A DNA stretch of 16,016 nt from Deltaproteobacteria bacterium RBG_13_61_14 (GTDB lineage Bacteria > RBG-13-61-14), in assembly GCA_001797815.1 (NCBI GenBank), contig MGQK01000094.1, positions 47,614 to 63,629 on the forward strand, given 5' to 3'. Positions within the stretch are counted from its first letter, which is position 1, and every line of letters starts with the position of its first letter. Under the pieces are notes generated by a model that made no database searches, had not been told where the DNA came from, and saw nothing but the letters and a program-made list of their open reading frames with translations. Position numbers and translations under genes: made by a program. Below are positions 8,698-16,016 of the stretch, in pieces.

Positions 8698-8730
8698 CTT
8701 CGATTCACAAATAGAATGAAGTATTTTTTT
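8698..8730 (+). terminator. Candidate rho-independent terminator after the kinase/regulator operon
   Basis: CTTCgATTC (8698-8706) pairs with GAATGAAG (8714-8721) around a 7-nt loop, giving 8 bp with one bulged G. It is followed by TA and seven T residues (8724-8730). The stem is AT-rich and therefore weak, but the U-tract is good and the position, 80 nt after the regulator stop, is right. A second small hairpin (GCCCC/GGGGC, 8632-8647) lies closer to the stop but has no T-tract. Confidence 0.5.
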
Positions 8731-8755
8731 GCTCGCAAAGGTTTATTTGCTCACT

Positions 8756-8805
8756 CCGCCCTCGGCCGTGAGCTCCATTCGGCCCGAGCTCATGGCCGAG
8801 GGCGG
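8756..8805. repeat. 20-bp inverted repeat with 10-nt loop
   Basis: The arms 8756-8775 and 8786-8805 are complementary at 19 of 20 positions; the odd one (G8768 against T8793) would be a G-U wobble in RNA. The 10-nt loop (CATTCGGCCC) is itself complementary at 9 of 10 positions to 8804-8813, just past the 3' arm. GCCGAACGG occurs at 8806-8814 and again at 8852-8860. No T-tract follows, so this is not a standard terminator. It could be a REP/MITE-like element or an RNA structure ahead of the M20 gene. The rest of the 287-bp gap (8619-8905) shows no credible gene. Confidence 0.75.
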
Positions 8806-8905
8806 GCCGAACGGAGCCTCCCTTCGGGTCTGAGCCTCAGGGTCGAAGACAGCCGAACGGTCGCGGCTACATCTCGCTCAGGTTCACGGAAGTAAGGACT
8901 TGAAG

Positions 8906-10252
8906 ATGGAGATCAATTGGGACAAGGTCGGAGAGCAGGCGGCGGAGCTCCTGGCCGCGCTGATCCGGATCAACACCTCTAACCCACCGGGCAACGAGGC
9001 CGCGGCCTGCGGGTTCCTCAAGCCCATTTATGCCAGGCTGGGCCTCGAACCGGTGCTGCTCGGGCCGGAGCCTAGCCGCCAGAGCATCATCGGCCGGCTG
9101 AAGGCGCAGAAGCCCGAGGGCGAGCCGCTCTTGCTCCTGTCCCACCTCGACACGGTCCCGGCCGACGCCAAGGAATGGTCCAAGCCCCCGTTCGCCGGCG
9201 CGATCGAAGGCGGCGAGGTCTGGGGCCGGGGCGCGCTCGATTGCAAGAACGCGACCGCGGTCGAGCTCACGGCGCTCAAGCTCTTCGTGGAAGCCGGGCA
9301 TCAGCCCAGGCGCGACATCATCCTGGCCGCTACCGCGGACGAGGAGATGGGAGGCGAGCGGGGAGTGGGCTGGCTGATCGAGAATCACTTTGATCTACTG
9401 GCCGCGGGTTTCGGGATCAACGAGGGCGGCGGCTTCAGCGTCAAGGTCGCCGGCCGCGAAGTCTTCCTCTGCCAGACCGGGGAGAAAGGCATCTGCTGGA
9501 TCAAGCTCACGGCCCAGGGCCCCTCCGGCCATGCCTCCACCCCGCCGGCCGAAACCGCGATGACCCGCCTGCTGGCCGCGCTCAACGCGGTCATGCGGCA
9601 TAAGCAGCCGCTCCGCCTGACCGACACGGTGCGGGTCCTGGTGGACCAGGTGGCGTCGCAATTCGGGCCGGTCGCCCGGGTCGCGGCCCGGGCCGCGCTC
9701 AGCCCGCTCTTGGAGGAATACGCGCTGCGCCGGATCAAGAGCGCGGAGAACCGAAACCTGGCGCGGGCGGTGATCCACAACACGGTCACGCTCACGGGCC
9801 TGAAAGGGGGAGACAAGGTGAACGTGATCCCGGGCGAGGTCATTGCCACCCTGGACTGCCGGGTGATTCCCGGCTTTACGCCCGATCAGATGCTGGCCGA
9901 GGTCCGGCAGATCGTGGAGCCTTTCGGCGTGACCGTGGAGACCATCGCCACCTCCACCGGCGGCGAGATGCCGGCCGACTCCGAGCTTTACCGCGCCATC
10001 GGCGAGACGCTGCGGGCGCACTCGCCCCAGGCGATCCTGGCACCCTACCTGATGCCCGGCGGCACCGACGGCCGCTACCTGGTGCAGAAGGGCGTGAAGG
10101 TGTATGGCTTCATCCCGCTGCAGATGGAAGCGGGCGAGAAGGAGCCGATCTTCCGCCGCTTCCACGGCAAGGACGAGCGCGTCTCCATCCAGAACTTGAT
10201 CTTCGGCGCCCGGCTTTTGTATGATCTCCTGGTCCGCTTCTGCGCGAGATAA
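8906..10252 (+). CDS. M20-family metallopeptidase (ArgE/DapE/CPG2-like)
   Basis: A 448-aa zinc hydrolase, probably cytoplasmic as there is no signal peptide, that cleaves an amide bond in a dipeptide, N-acyl amino acid or similar substrate. The ligand set is complete: H80 and D82 (SHLDTVPAD), bridging D112 (GALDCKNA), general base E146 with E147 (TADEEMGG), E173 (NEGGG) and H420 (FRRFHGKDE). A dimerisation-type insert begins around ITLTAQGPSGHAS-like residues 199-212 (GPSGHAS visible) and precedes the return to the catalytic fold near 300. The start is the ATG at 8906, with TAAGGA (8893-8898) 7 nt upstream; a TTG two codons earlier is less likely. The M24-like gene follows after 31 bp, likely in one operon. 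Exact substrate cannot be read from the sequence; length is ordinary for the family. Confidence 0.93.
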   Translation: MEINWDKVGEQAAELLAALIRINTSNPPGNEAAACGFLKPIYARLGLEPVLLGPEPSRQSIIGRLKAQKPEGEPLLLLSHLDTVPADAKEWSKPPFAGAIEGGEVWGRGALDCKNATAVELTALKLFVEAGHQPRRDIILAATADEEMGGERGVGWLIENHFDLLAAGFGINEGGGFSVKVAGREVFLCQTGEKGICWIKLTAQGPSGHASTPPAETAMTRLLAALNAVMRHKQPLRLTDTVRVLVDQVASQFGPVARVAARAALSPLLEEYALRRIKSAENRNLARAVIHNTVTLTGLKGGDKVNVIPGEVIATLDCRVIPGFTPDQMLAEVRQIVEPFGVTVETIATSTGGEMPADSELYRAIGETLRAHSPQAILAPYLMPGGTDGRYLVQKGVKVYGFIPLQMEAGEKEPIFRRFHGKDERVSIQNLIFGARLLYDLLVRFCAR

Positions 10253-10283
10253 TTCCGTTCCCAGACCGAGAAAGGATGGCCTC

Positions 10284-11666
10284 ATGCCTGGGCTGAACTC
10301 TGATCGGCTGAAGTCTTTGCGCCGCGAGTTTGAGCTGGTGATCAAGGTGCTGGAGAGCACGCCCGCGATTGACCGGACCTTCATGTGCCCGCGGGATGAG
10401 TTCGAGCGGCGGCAGCAGGCAACGGCCGAGGCGCTCAAGCGCGCCGGCTTCGAGGCCGGCCTGGTCTTCTCCGATGAGCACTATTGCGGGGACGTGCCTT
10501 ACCTCGGCGGCAACACCAATGTCTCGATCGAGCAGGTGGCGGGCGTGATCGGGCCGAAAGGATTCCACATCGCGGCCGGGCTTGAAGGCGGCTACATTGC
10601 CGAGCAGTTGGCGCCAAGAGCCGGGGCAGTGGTGCACAAGGTGGAGTTGCTGCAACTGGCGGACGAGAAGTATCCGATCCGGGCGGAGCGCTTGGAGGAC
10701 GTGATCGAGGCCGCGGCCGGGAAGAAGGTGGAGAGGATCGCGCTGCTCACGCCCCGGCAGGTGGTGCCCGCGGGTGTGGTGGAATACCTGGGAAAGCTTT
10801 TGGGCAAGGATGGAGTCGTTGACGCGCAGGAAATTTATTACCAAGTGAAATACGAGAAGTCGGACGTGGAGATGCGGCTGATCCGGGACGCGAGCGTGAT
10901 CGCCGACGCGATGCTGCGGGCGATGCTGGCGGTGCTCAAGCCGGGGATGCTGGAGACCGAGGTCGCGGCCTGGGCCTACTGGGTGGGGAAGGTTTTGGGC
11001 AGCGAGGAGAACGGGTTCAAGGTGATGGTGGGCGCGAACGAGGCCAACCGCACCTTGATCGGCGAGGCGCAGAACCGCCTGATCCGGGAGGGCGACTGGG
11101 TGCACCTGGGCGCGGCGCCCAAGCGCGACGGCTTGAACGCCTGCCTTCGGCGCTCGGTGATTGCGGTCGGCGACCCGGGGAAAGTGACCGCGGACCAGGC
11201 TTACTGGTTCGACCTGGTCGAGGGCGCTTACGAGGTGGGCCTGAAGAAATATATCGAGGTCGCGGAAAAAAATTTACCGGCCAGGCTCCAGGAGCAGGCC
11301 CTGGTGGACTACTTTGCCGCCAGGTCGGAGGAAGTGAGCAAACGGATCCGCAAAAAGATTCAGCTCGAGCGCTTGAAGCCCTACACCGGCACGCACAACG
11401 CCGGCTATACCGAGTGCCAGGAGTTTTATGGCGCGATCACTTTGGAAAGCAACGCCCCGTTGGGGAACCAAATTGTCACCATGCTCGACGTGGCCTTGCG
11501 CGGCTTCGGCGACCACTGGCACGACGTGGTCATCCCCGGCTTCGACTACCTGGTGATCGAGAACACGCTGGGCAAGTTCGGGAGCCGGGTGGAGGTCTTC
11601 AACCAGGTGCCGATCCGGGCGCAAGCGTTGGTAGGTCGCAGGTCGGAGGTCGGAGGTCGGATTTAG
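10284..11666 (+). CDS. M24-family (pita-bread) protein with degenerate metal site
   Basis: A 460-aa protein with the two-domain layout of Xaa-Pro aminopeptidase, prolidase and creatinase: an N-terminal creatinase-N-like domain (about 40-185) and a C-terminal pita-bread domain (about 190-445). The ATG at 10284 follows AAAGGA (10271-10276) with a 7-nt spacer. The sequence around VGANEANR, REGDWV, YTGTHNAGY and YLVIENTL aligns with M24 landmarks. However, the two Asp ligands are missing: by motif alignment GDxVxxD reads GDWVHLG (G276) and the second Asp position reads C287 (GLNACLRR). H371 and E426 remain, and D402 stands where a Glu is usual. It may therefore be a metal-independent hydrolase, as creatinase is, or a non-catalytic protein. 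The C-terminal codons run into a 7-bp tandem repeat. It lies downstream of the M20 peptidase, suggesting a shared peptide or amidine substrate pathway. Confidence 0.85.
   Translation: MPGLNSDRLKSLRREFELVIKVLESTPAIDRTFMCPRDEFERRQQATAEALKRAGFEAGLVFSDEHYCGDVPYLGGNTNVSIEQVAGVIGPKGFHIAAGLEGGYIAEQLAPRAGAVVHKVELLQLADEKYPIRAERLEDVIEAAAGKKVERIALLTPRQVVPAGVVEYLGKLLGKDGVVDAQEIYYQVKYEKSDVEMRLIRDASVIADAMLRAMLAVLKPGMLETEVAAWAYWVGKVLGSEENGFKVMVGANEANRTLIGEAQNRLIREGDWVHLGAAPKRDGLNACLRRSVIAVGDPGKVTADQAYWFDLVEGAYEVGLKKYIEVAEKNLPARLQEQALVDYFAARSEEVSKRIRKKIQLERLKPYTGTHNAGYTECQEFYGAITLESNAPLGNQIVTMLDVALRGFGDHWHDVVIPGFDYLVIENTLGKFGSRVEVFNQVPIRAQALVGRRSEVGGRI
11633..11660. repeat. Four tandem 7-bp repeats at the 3' end of the M24-like gene
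   Basis: AGGTCGC (11633-11639) is followed by three exact copies of AGGTCGG (11640-11660). The array encodes most of the last ten residues of the M24-like protein and ends just before its stop. As the unit is not a multiple of three, a gain or loss of one copy would change the frame and the C-terminus. Confidence 0.85.
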
Positions 11667-11699
11667 CTCCGGCTTTAATCTCCCCTTGCTCACAAATCC

Positions 11700-11728
11700 T
11701 TGACATGGAGCAAGAAAGTTGCAATACT
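11700..11728 (+). promoter_or_regulatory. Promoter of the tRNA-Gln/tRNA-Glu unit
   Basis: A perfect -35 box TTGACA (11700-11705) and AATACT (11723-11728, 4 of 6 matches) are separated by 17 bp. The predicted start is near 11735, about 9 nt before the mature 5' end of tRNA-Gln, which is the usual layout for a stable-RNA promoter. Confidence 0.7.
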
Positions 11729-11743
11729 TGAGGCAACTGATTT

Positions 11744-11817
11744 TCAGGGCTCGTCTAATGGTAGGACACTGGGCTCTGAACCCAGCAGTCGGGGTTCGAA
11801 TCCCTGGCCCTGAGCCA
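11744..11817 (+). tRNA. tRNA-Gln (anticodon CTG), CCA encoded
   Basis: A complete cloverleaf. The acceptor stem TCAGGGC/GCCCTGA has 7 of 7 pairs; the D-arm is GTC/GAC; the anticodon stem is CTGGG/CCCAG with loop CTCTGAA, giving anticodon CTG that reads CAG; the T-arm is CGGGG/CCCTG with loop TTCGAAT. Discriminator G11814 is followed by an encoded CCA (11815-11817). The U1-A72 first pair is typical of tRNA-Gln. Confidence 0.95.
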
Positions 11818-11830
11818 TGCTAACGCGAAG

Positions 11831-11845
11831 ACCGGAACCTCCGGT
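11831..11845 (+). other. Small hairpin in the tRNA spacer
   Basis: ACCGGA and TCCGGT pair around a 3-nt loop in the 38-nt spacer between the two tRNAs. It may separate the tRNAs in the precursor or serve as a processing signal; it has no T-tract and so is not a terminator. Confidence 0.35.
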
Positions 11846-11855
11846 TCTGAAAGAC

Positions 11856-11927
11856 GGCCCCATCGTCTAGCGGTTAGGACGCCGGGCTCTCAATCCGGAA
11901 GCACGGGTTCGATTCCCGTTGGGGCCA
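11856..11927 (+). tRNA. tRNA-Glu (anticodon CTC), CCA not encoded
   Basis: A complete cloverleaf. The acceptor stem GGCCCCA/TGGGGCC has 7 of 7 pairs; the anticodon stem is CCGGG/TCCGG (one G-T pair) with loop CTCTCAA, giving anticodon CTC that reads GAG; the T-arm is ACGGG/CCCGT with loop TTCGATT. Discriminator A11927 is followed by GAA, so CCA must be added by nucleotidyltransferase, unlike in the neighbouring tRNA-Gln. Confidence 0.95.
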
Positions 11928-11992
11928 GAAACGAGGGACAGCAGCACGAGCTATCGTCGCGTGACTACCCTCTCCCAGGTTTTTCCAGCCCG

Positions 11993-12027
11993 CCCCTTGC
12001 CGGCAAGGGGTTGATCCCTTCTTGTTT
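11993..12027 (+). terminator. Candidate terminator after the tRNA unit
   Basis: A perfect 18-bp palindrome, CCCCTTGCC then GGCAAGGGG (11993-12010), folds as 7 bp with a CCGG loop. It is followed by a pyrimidine-rich, T-containing stretch with only short T-runs. The strong stem and its place 66 nt after tRNA-Glu support termination; the imperfect T-tract makes it uncertain. Confidence 0.5.
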
Positions 12028-12050
12028 CCCGGTGTTCAGTGTGTTAGACT
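12022..12050 (+). promoter_or_regulatory. Possible promoter for the TPR/PATAN/phoH genes
   Basis: TTGTTT (12022-12027) and TAGACT (12045-12050) are 17 bp apart, matching the consensus at 3-4 of 6 bases each. It is the best candidate in the 176-bp gap between tRNA-Glu and the next gene, and lies just past the tRNA terminator. Confidence 0.35.
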
Positions 12051-12133
12051 AGGTGTGGGAAATGGTAACCTTTCCAACATTTGCTTGACCTCAGAACGGA
12101 CCAGTGGCAGACCATGAAAGAGAGGAGTTCGTT

Positions 12134-14080
12134 TTGAGGTTATTTTTATTTTCCGCCGCCGGGCGCCAGCGCTGGGCCTGCATCGCGGCGCTGATGCTGG
12201 CTCTGGGCGCCGGCTTTTCAGGCCGAGCCCAGGAAGAGGCCGCGGCCGCTCCTCCTCTGACGGACGCCGCCGCCCGGGCCGCGATCGAGCAAGCCTGGGA
12301 CGCGGCGCGGGAGACCGTGGTCAGTGGCCGCGATCCCAGCGCCCTGGAGCAGAACCTGGCCAGCCTCCGTCAGTCCCAGTGGGAGGCCGGGATCCGCGAC
12401 CTGCCCCTGATCGCCGCGGCCCTGATCCGGACCGCGGCCGATCAAGCCCGGAAAGGACAAACCAGCTCCGCGGAGCGGCTGCTGGATTGGTCCCGCCGCC
12501 TGGCCCCGCACCAGGCCGATTTCCACCTGGCCCGGGCCTGCTATTGGCTGGGCGCGGGCAAGATGGACCCGGCGGCAGCCGGGCGGGAGTATCTCCAGTT
12601 CTTGCGGAAGAGTCGGCAGGACTTTGACTGGTCGCTCCGTTTCCTGGCCCGCCTGCTCTGGATTGTGCTTTGGACCGGGTGGGTGGCCTTGAGCGTGCTG
12701 GCGCTGGCGCTCTTGGCCCGCTACCTGCGGGTGTATATGCATGACTTTCATCATCTCTTCCCCGCCGGCTTCTTGCCCCGGGGATTGATCACGGCCCTGG
12801 GTCTGGTCCTGCCCCTGGTTCCGCTCATGTTCGGGGCGCCGCTGTGGGTGGTCGCCGGCGTCTGGATCGCGGTCCTGAGCCTTTACAGCCGGACCAGCGA
12901 GCGGGTGATCGCCCTGGCCCTGCTCGCGGCGATAGGGGGGTTGCCCTATCTCCATGCGCTTTACGCGCATCTGCTGGCGGCGCCGGCGGATCCGGTGTTG
13001 GCCGCGGTGCTCCACGTCCGCCGGGGCGTCTATTCCGAGGCGGAGGTGAAGGCGCTTTTAGCCGAGGCGGCTTCTGATCCGGCGCCGCTCGATGTGCTGC
13101 TGGCGCTGGCCTCGGTGCACGAGCGCCAGGGCCGGATCGAGGAAGCGGGCAAGGACTTCCAGCGGTTGCTGGCGGATACCAGGTCTCAGAGCTCACCGTA
13201 TCAGGAGGTGATCTACAACAACCTCGGCAACCTCTGGGTGACCGCGGGCGATCACCGGCAGGCTCTGGCCTCGTATAAGGCCGCGGCTTTAGCCAATCCC
13301 TTGCCGGTGGAGGTGGCCTACAATTTAAGCCAGGTCTACCGCGCGCTTCTGGATATGGCCCAAGGGGATTCCTGGAACAACCGGGCGGCCGCGATTGATT
13401 CCGCCCGGGTGGACGAATGGGGGGAGGCGAGCACCGGCCTGCCCCTGGCCCGGCGGGTGGTGCAGATTCCGATCCCGCTGCCCCTGCTCTGGGCCCGGGC
13501 GCTCCTGGATACGCCCCGCGCCGAGGCGGTCCGCCAGGCCAGTTGGCGGGAGTGGGCAAGGGGAATGTCGTTCTGGGTTTTCAGTTTAGTTTTAGTCGCG
13601 GCCGGCCTGGGGGTGGTCCTGGGCTGGTCGCTGGCCGGCCGGCTTACGGTATCCCGGCCGTGCACCTCCTGCGGCCAGCCGGTTTGCCCGCGCTGCCACC
13701 ACCTGTCCAAGGACCCGAACCTTTGCTCGCCCTGCTACCACGTATTCCGGGCCCAGGGCGGCATTGATCCGCGGGTCAAGCTCGTGCGCAAGGCTTATGC
13801 GCGCCGCTTCCAGGAAGGCTGGCATACCGCCGGCCTGTTGGCCTCGGTCCTGGTGCCCGGCTCCGGGCATTTGCTGCAAGGGTCAACCGGGATCGGGATC
13901 GCGCTCCTCTTGCTGGCCAGCGGCTGGATCGCGGCTCTCCTGGCCCCGGCCGGGGTGTGGCGGCCGGAGGTGCCGGCCTTGGCGGACGGCCTCCCCTGGG
14001 GATGGCTGGCCGCAGCCGCCGGGTACCTGGTTTTGGTCATGGTCGGGACAGCGAGCTATGTCGCTCAGTTTCGAGACTAG
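12134..14080 (+). CDS. Membrane TPR protein with Cys-rich ribbon, unknown function
   Basis: I do not recognise a named family. The start chosen is the TTG at 12134, with AGAGGAG (12121-12127) 6 nt upstream and a basic, hydrophobic signal-peptide-like N-terminus; the longer reading from GTG at 12104 has a poor ribosome site. Numbered from 12134 (648 aa): signal peptide about 1-31; an Ala-rich helical part to about 165 that may hold degenerate TPRs; hydrophobic segments near 168-200, 214-254 and 258-283; TPR-like repeats about 315-410 (LASVHERQGRIEEAGKDF, YNNLGNLWVTAGDHRQAL); a TM near 478-500; a ribbon with CxxC pairs C510/C513, C518/C521 and C531/C534, able to bind Zn; and hydrophobic segments near 565-608 and 620-638. 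The PATAN protein follows 15 bp later, so the two probably work together. A scaffold for protein complexes at the membrane is the most one can infer. Confidence 0.8.
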   Translation: MRLFLFSAAGRQRWACIAALMLALGAGFSGRAQEEAAAAPPLTDAAARAAIEQAWDAARETVVSGRDPSALEQNLASLRQSQWEAGIRDLPLIAAALIRTAADQARKGQTSSAERLLDWSRRLAPHQADFHLARACYWLGAGKMDPAAAGREYLQFLRKSRQDFDWSLRFLARLLWIVLWTGWVALSVLALALLARYLRVYMHDFHHLFPAGFLPRGLITALGLVLPLVPLMFGAPLWVVAGVWIAVLSLYSRTSERVIALALLAAIGGLPYLHALYAHLLAAPADPVLAAVLHVRRGVYSEAEVKALLAEAASDPAPLDVLLALASVHERQGRIEEAGKDFQRLLADTRSQSSPYQEVIYNNLGNLWVTAGDHRQALASYKAAALANPLPVEVAYNLSQVYRALLDMAQGDSWNNRAAAIDSARVDEWGEASTGLPLARRVVQIPIPLPLLWARALLDTPRAEAVRQASWREWARGMSFWVFSLVLVAAGLGVVLGWSLAGRLTVSRPCTSCGQPVCPRCHHLSKDPNLCSPCYHVFRAQGGIDPRVKLVRKAYARRFQEGWHTAGLLASVLVPGSGHLLQGSTGIGIALLLLASGWIAALLAPAGVWRPEVPALADGLPWGWLAAAAGYLVLVMVGTASYVAQFRD

Positions 14081-14095
14081 GGGTATCAACTCGTC

Positions 14096-15193
14096 ATGGC
14101 GCTGAAAGGGACCTTACGGGATTTCGGCATCTCCGAGATCCTCCAACTGATCGGGCAGCAGAAAAAGTCCGGGACCCTGGTGGTGACCGGGCCCCAAGCG
14201 GTGGTGACCGTGCTCTTTGACGGCGGCCAGATCGTGGATGCTGCCACCCGGCCGGCCGTGCCCGAGTATGACCTGGGGATGATGATGACCCGGGCCGGGC
14301 TGATTCATCCGGCCCAGTTGGAAATGGCCCAGGCCCAGTCCAAGGAGAGCCTCCAGCCTTTGGAGCTGGTGTTGCAGAAGACCAAGGCGGCGGCCGAGGA
14401 AGACCTCCGGGAAATGAAACGACTGCGCCATCTCGAGATTCTTTACGACCTCTTCCTCTGGAAGGACGGAGAATACGAGTTCGAGGCCGGGCCGGTCAAC
14501 TATCTGGCCAAGCTCGTCATTCCCGTGTCCTCCGAACAGGTGCTCATGGACGGCTACCGGGTCAAAGACGAGTGGCCGGAACTGGCCCGCCAGATCCCCG
14601 ACCTGAACCTCCGTTTTCGCCGCGCGCCCGGGGATTTTTCCTCGATCGATCGGCTCGACCCGGAGGACGACCGGATTTACCGCCTGCTCGACGGCCAGCG
14701 CACGGTGCAGGACATCATCTTTTTGGGCCGGCGCGGCAAGTTCGAGACCCTTAAGACCCTGGCCCGGCTGCTGGAGCGGGGCCGAATCGAGGTGGTGGTG
14801 AGCGCGAAGGCCGGCCCCCGGCGGCCGGCGCCGGAGGCCCCGCGGCGGCGGACGCTCGCCTTTTCCGGGGCGTTTTTCGTGCTGGTGCTCCTGATGTTGA
14901 ACGGCGTCCGGCTCAATGTGCAGCGGAGCGGCTGGCTGGCCGGCCCCAGGGTCGAGGCGGACAGCCGCCTGGGCCTGCTCGCGCGCTGCCAGACCGAGCG
15001 GCTGAGAAACGGCCTCGCGGTCTACCGCCTTTGCTACGGCCAGCGGCCGGCCGAGTTGCAGGACCTGGTCCGCGCCGGACTCTGCCGCGCGAGCGATTTG
15101 AGATTTCCCGCCGGGAAGGCTTACTCCTACCAGCGCACCGGGGACGGCTTCCGTCTGGAGAGCCCGATCCTGTCCGCGGCAGAGGAGAAATAG
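14096..15193 (+). CDS. PATAN (DUF4388) domain membrane protein with pseudopilin-like tail
   Basis: A 365-aa protein. The N-terminal 1-95 matches the DUF4388/PATAN pattern (LKGTLRDFGISEILQLIG, then QQKKSGTLVV and FDGGQIVDA), a domain found in regulatory, gliding and signalling proteins of Myxococcota, Geobacter and cyanobacteria. The rest of DUF4388 continues through EYEFEAG (about 126-132), followed by a helical region of winged-helix character (about 185-235). One TM segment lies near 254-272. The C-terminal part (about 285-357) has the pattern of type II secretion/pseudopilin C-termini, with LRNGLAVYRLCYGQRPAEL then a short YSYQRTGDGFRLESP ending. The ATG at 14096 follows AGGGG with a long spacer. 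Spacing of 15 bp upstream and 5 bp to phoH downstream indicates one operon. Function unknown; a signal-adaptor role is inferred from the PATAN domain. Confidence 0.82.
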   Translation: MALKGTLRDFGISEILQLIGQQKKSGTLVVTGPQAVVTVLFDGGQIVDAATRPAVPEYDLGMMMTRAGLIHPAQLEMAQAQSKESLQPLELVLQKTKAAAEEDLREMKRLRHLEILYDLFLWKDGEYEFEAGPVNYLAKLVIPVSSEQVLMDGYRVKDEWPELARQIPDLNLRFRRAPGDFSSIDRLDPEDDRIYRLLDGQRTVQDIIFLGRRGKFETLKTLARLLERGRIEVVVSAKAGPRRPAPEAPRRRTLAFSGAFFVLVLLMLNGVRLNVQRSGWLAGPRVEADSRLGLLARCQTERLRNGLAVYRLCYGQRPAELQDLVRAGLCRASDLRFPAGKAYSYQRTGDGFRLESPILSAAEEK

Positions 15194-15198
15194 GCGAG

Positions 15199-16016
<818 letters not shown>

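Noticed and set aside
8731-8755. Possible sigma-54 (-24/-12) promoter near TTTATTTGC and elsewhere between genes
   Set aside because: No GG and GC pair had the required spacing in any intergenic stretch, so no target of the NtrC-type regulator is claimed.
8695-8895. Plus-strand open frame of 66 aa in the gap before the M20 gene
   Set aside because: It runs through the inverted repeat and the terminator T-tract, has an Arg/Ser-rich sequence with no domain, and has no ribosome site.
11744-11927. tRNA genes as an attachment site of a mobile island
   Set aside because: There is no integrase, and I found no repeat of a tRNA 3' end elsewhere in the window.
12114-12137. Seven-codon ATG reading frame overlapping the TTG start of the TPR protein
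   Set aside because: Its stop (TGA) overlaps the TTG, which would allow coupling, but it has no ribosome site of its own and such frames are common by chance.

Overview
Bacterial chromosomal DNA, probably from an uncultured or metagenome-assembled organism. Nearly every base is used and all recognisable genes lie on the + strand. There is no integrase, transposase, phage gene or CRISPR array. The lineage cannot be fixed from the window. The mix of an NADH-linked flavin/FeS complex, a sigma-54 two-component pair, a PATAN (DUF4388) protein and several TTG/GTG starts would fit Acidobacteriota, Desulfobacterota or similar deep bacterial groups, but that is a guess.

Region 1 (1-5491) is a two-gene redox operon. 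The first gene is a NuoF/HydB-type flavoprotein whose 5' end lies before the window. The second is a 1267-residue fusion: an N-terminal [2Fe-2S] domain, a GltD/NfnB-like NAD(P)H:FAD module, ferredoxin clusters and a molybdopterin-oxidoreductase-like domain. The last domain has Tyr where formate dehydrogenases have Cys/Sec, and it lacks the usual C-terminal cofactor domain. The pair looks like a soluble complex passing electrons between two pyridine-nucleotide sites and an unknown partner. This is the most interesting part of the window.

Region 2 (5492-8730) carries a strong sigma-70-type promoter, a six-TM histidine kinase with the GGxxNPF motif of RegB/PrrB redox sensors, an overlapping NtrC-type sigma-54 response regulator, and a candidate terminator. 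A redox-sensing kinase beside a pyridine-nucleotide/FeS complex suggests, but does not prove, a functional link.

Region 3 (8731-11666) begins with a non-coding stretch holding a 20-bp inverted repeat. It is followed by an M20 metallopeptidase and an M24-like protein that has lost the two metal-binding Asp residues. By eye these genes are more GC-rich than the kinase/regulator pair.

Region 4 (11667-12103) is a stable-RNA unit: promoter, tRNA-Gln(CTG), tRNA-Glu(CTC), terminator hairpin.

Region 5 (12104-16016) is a very GC-rich run of three closely spaced genes: a secreted/membrane TPR protein with a Cys-rich ribbon, a PATAN-domain membrane protein with a pseudopilin-like tail, and the start of phoH, which runs off the window.
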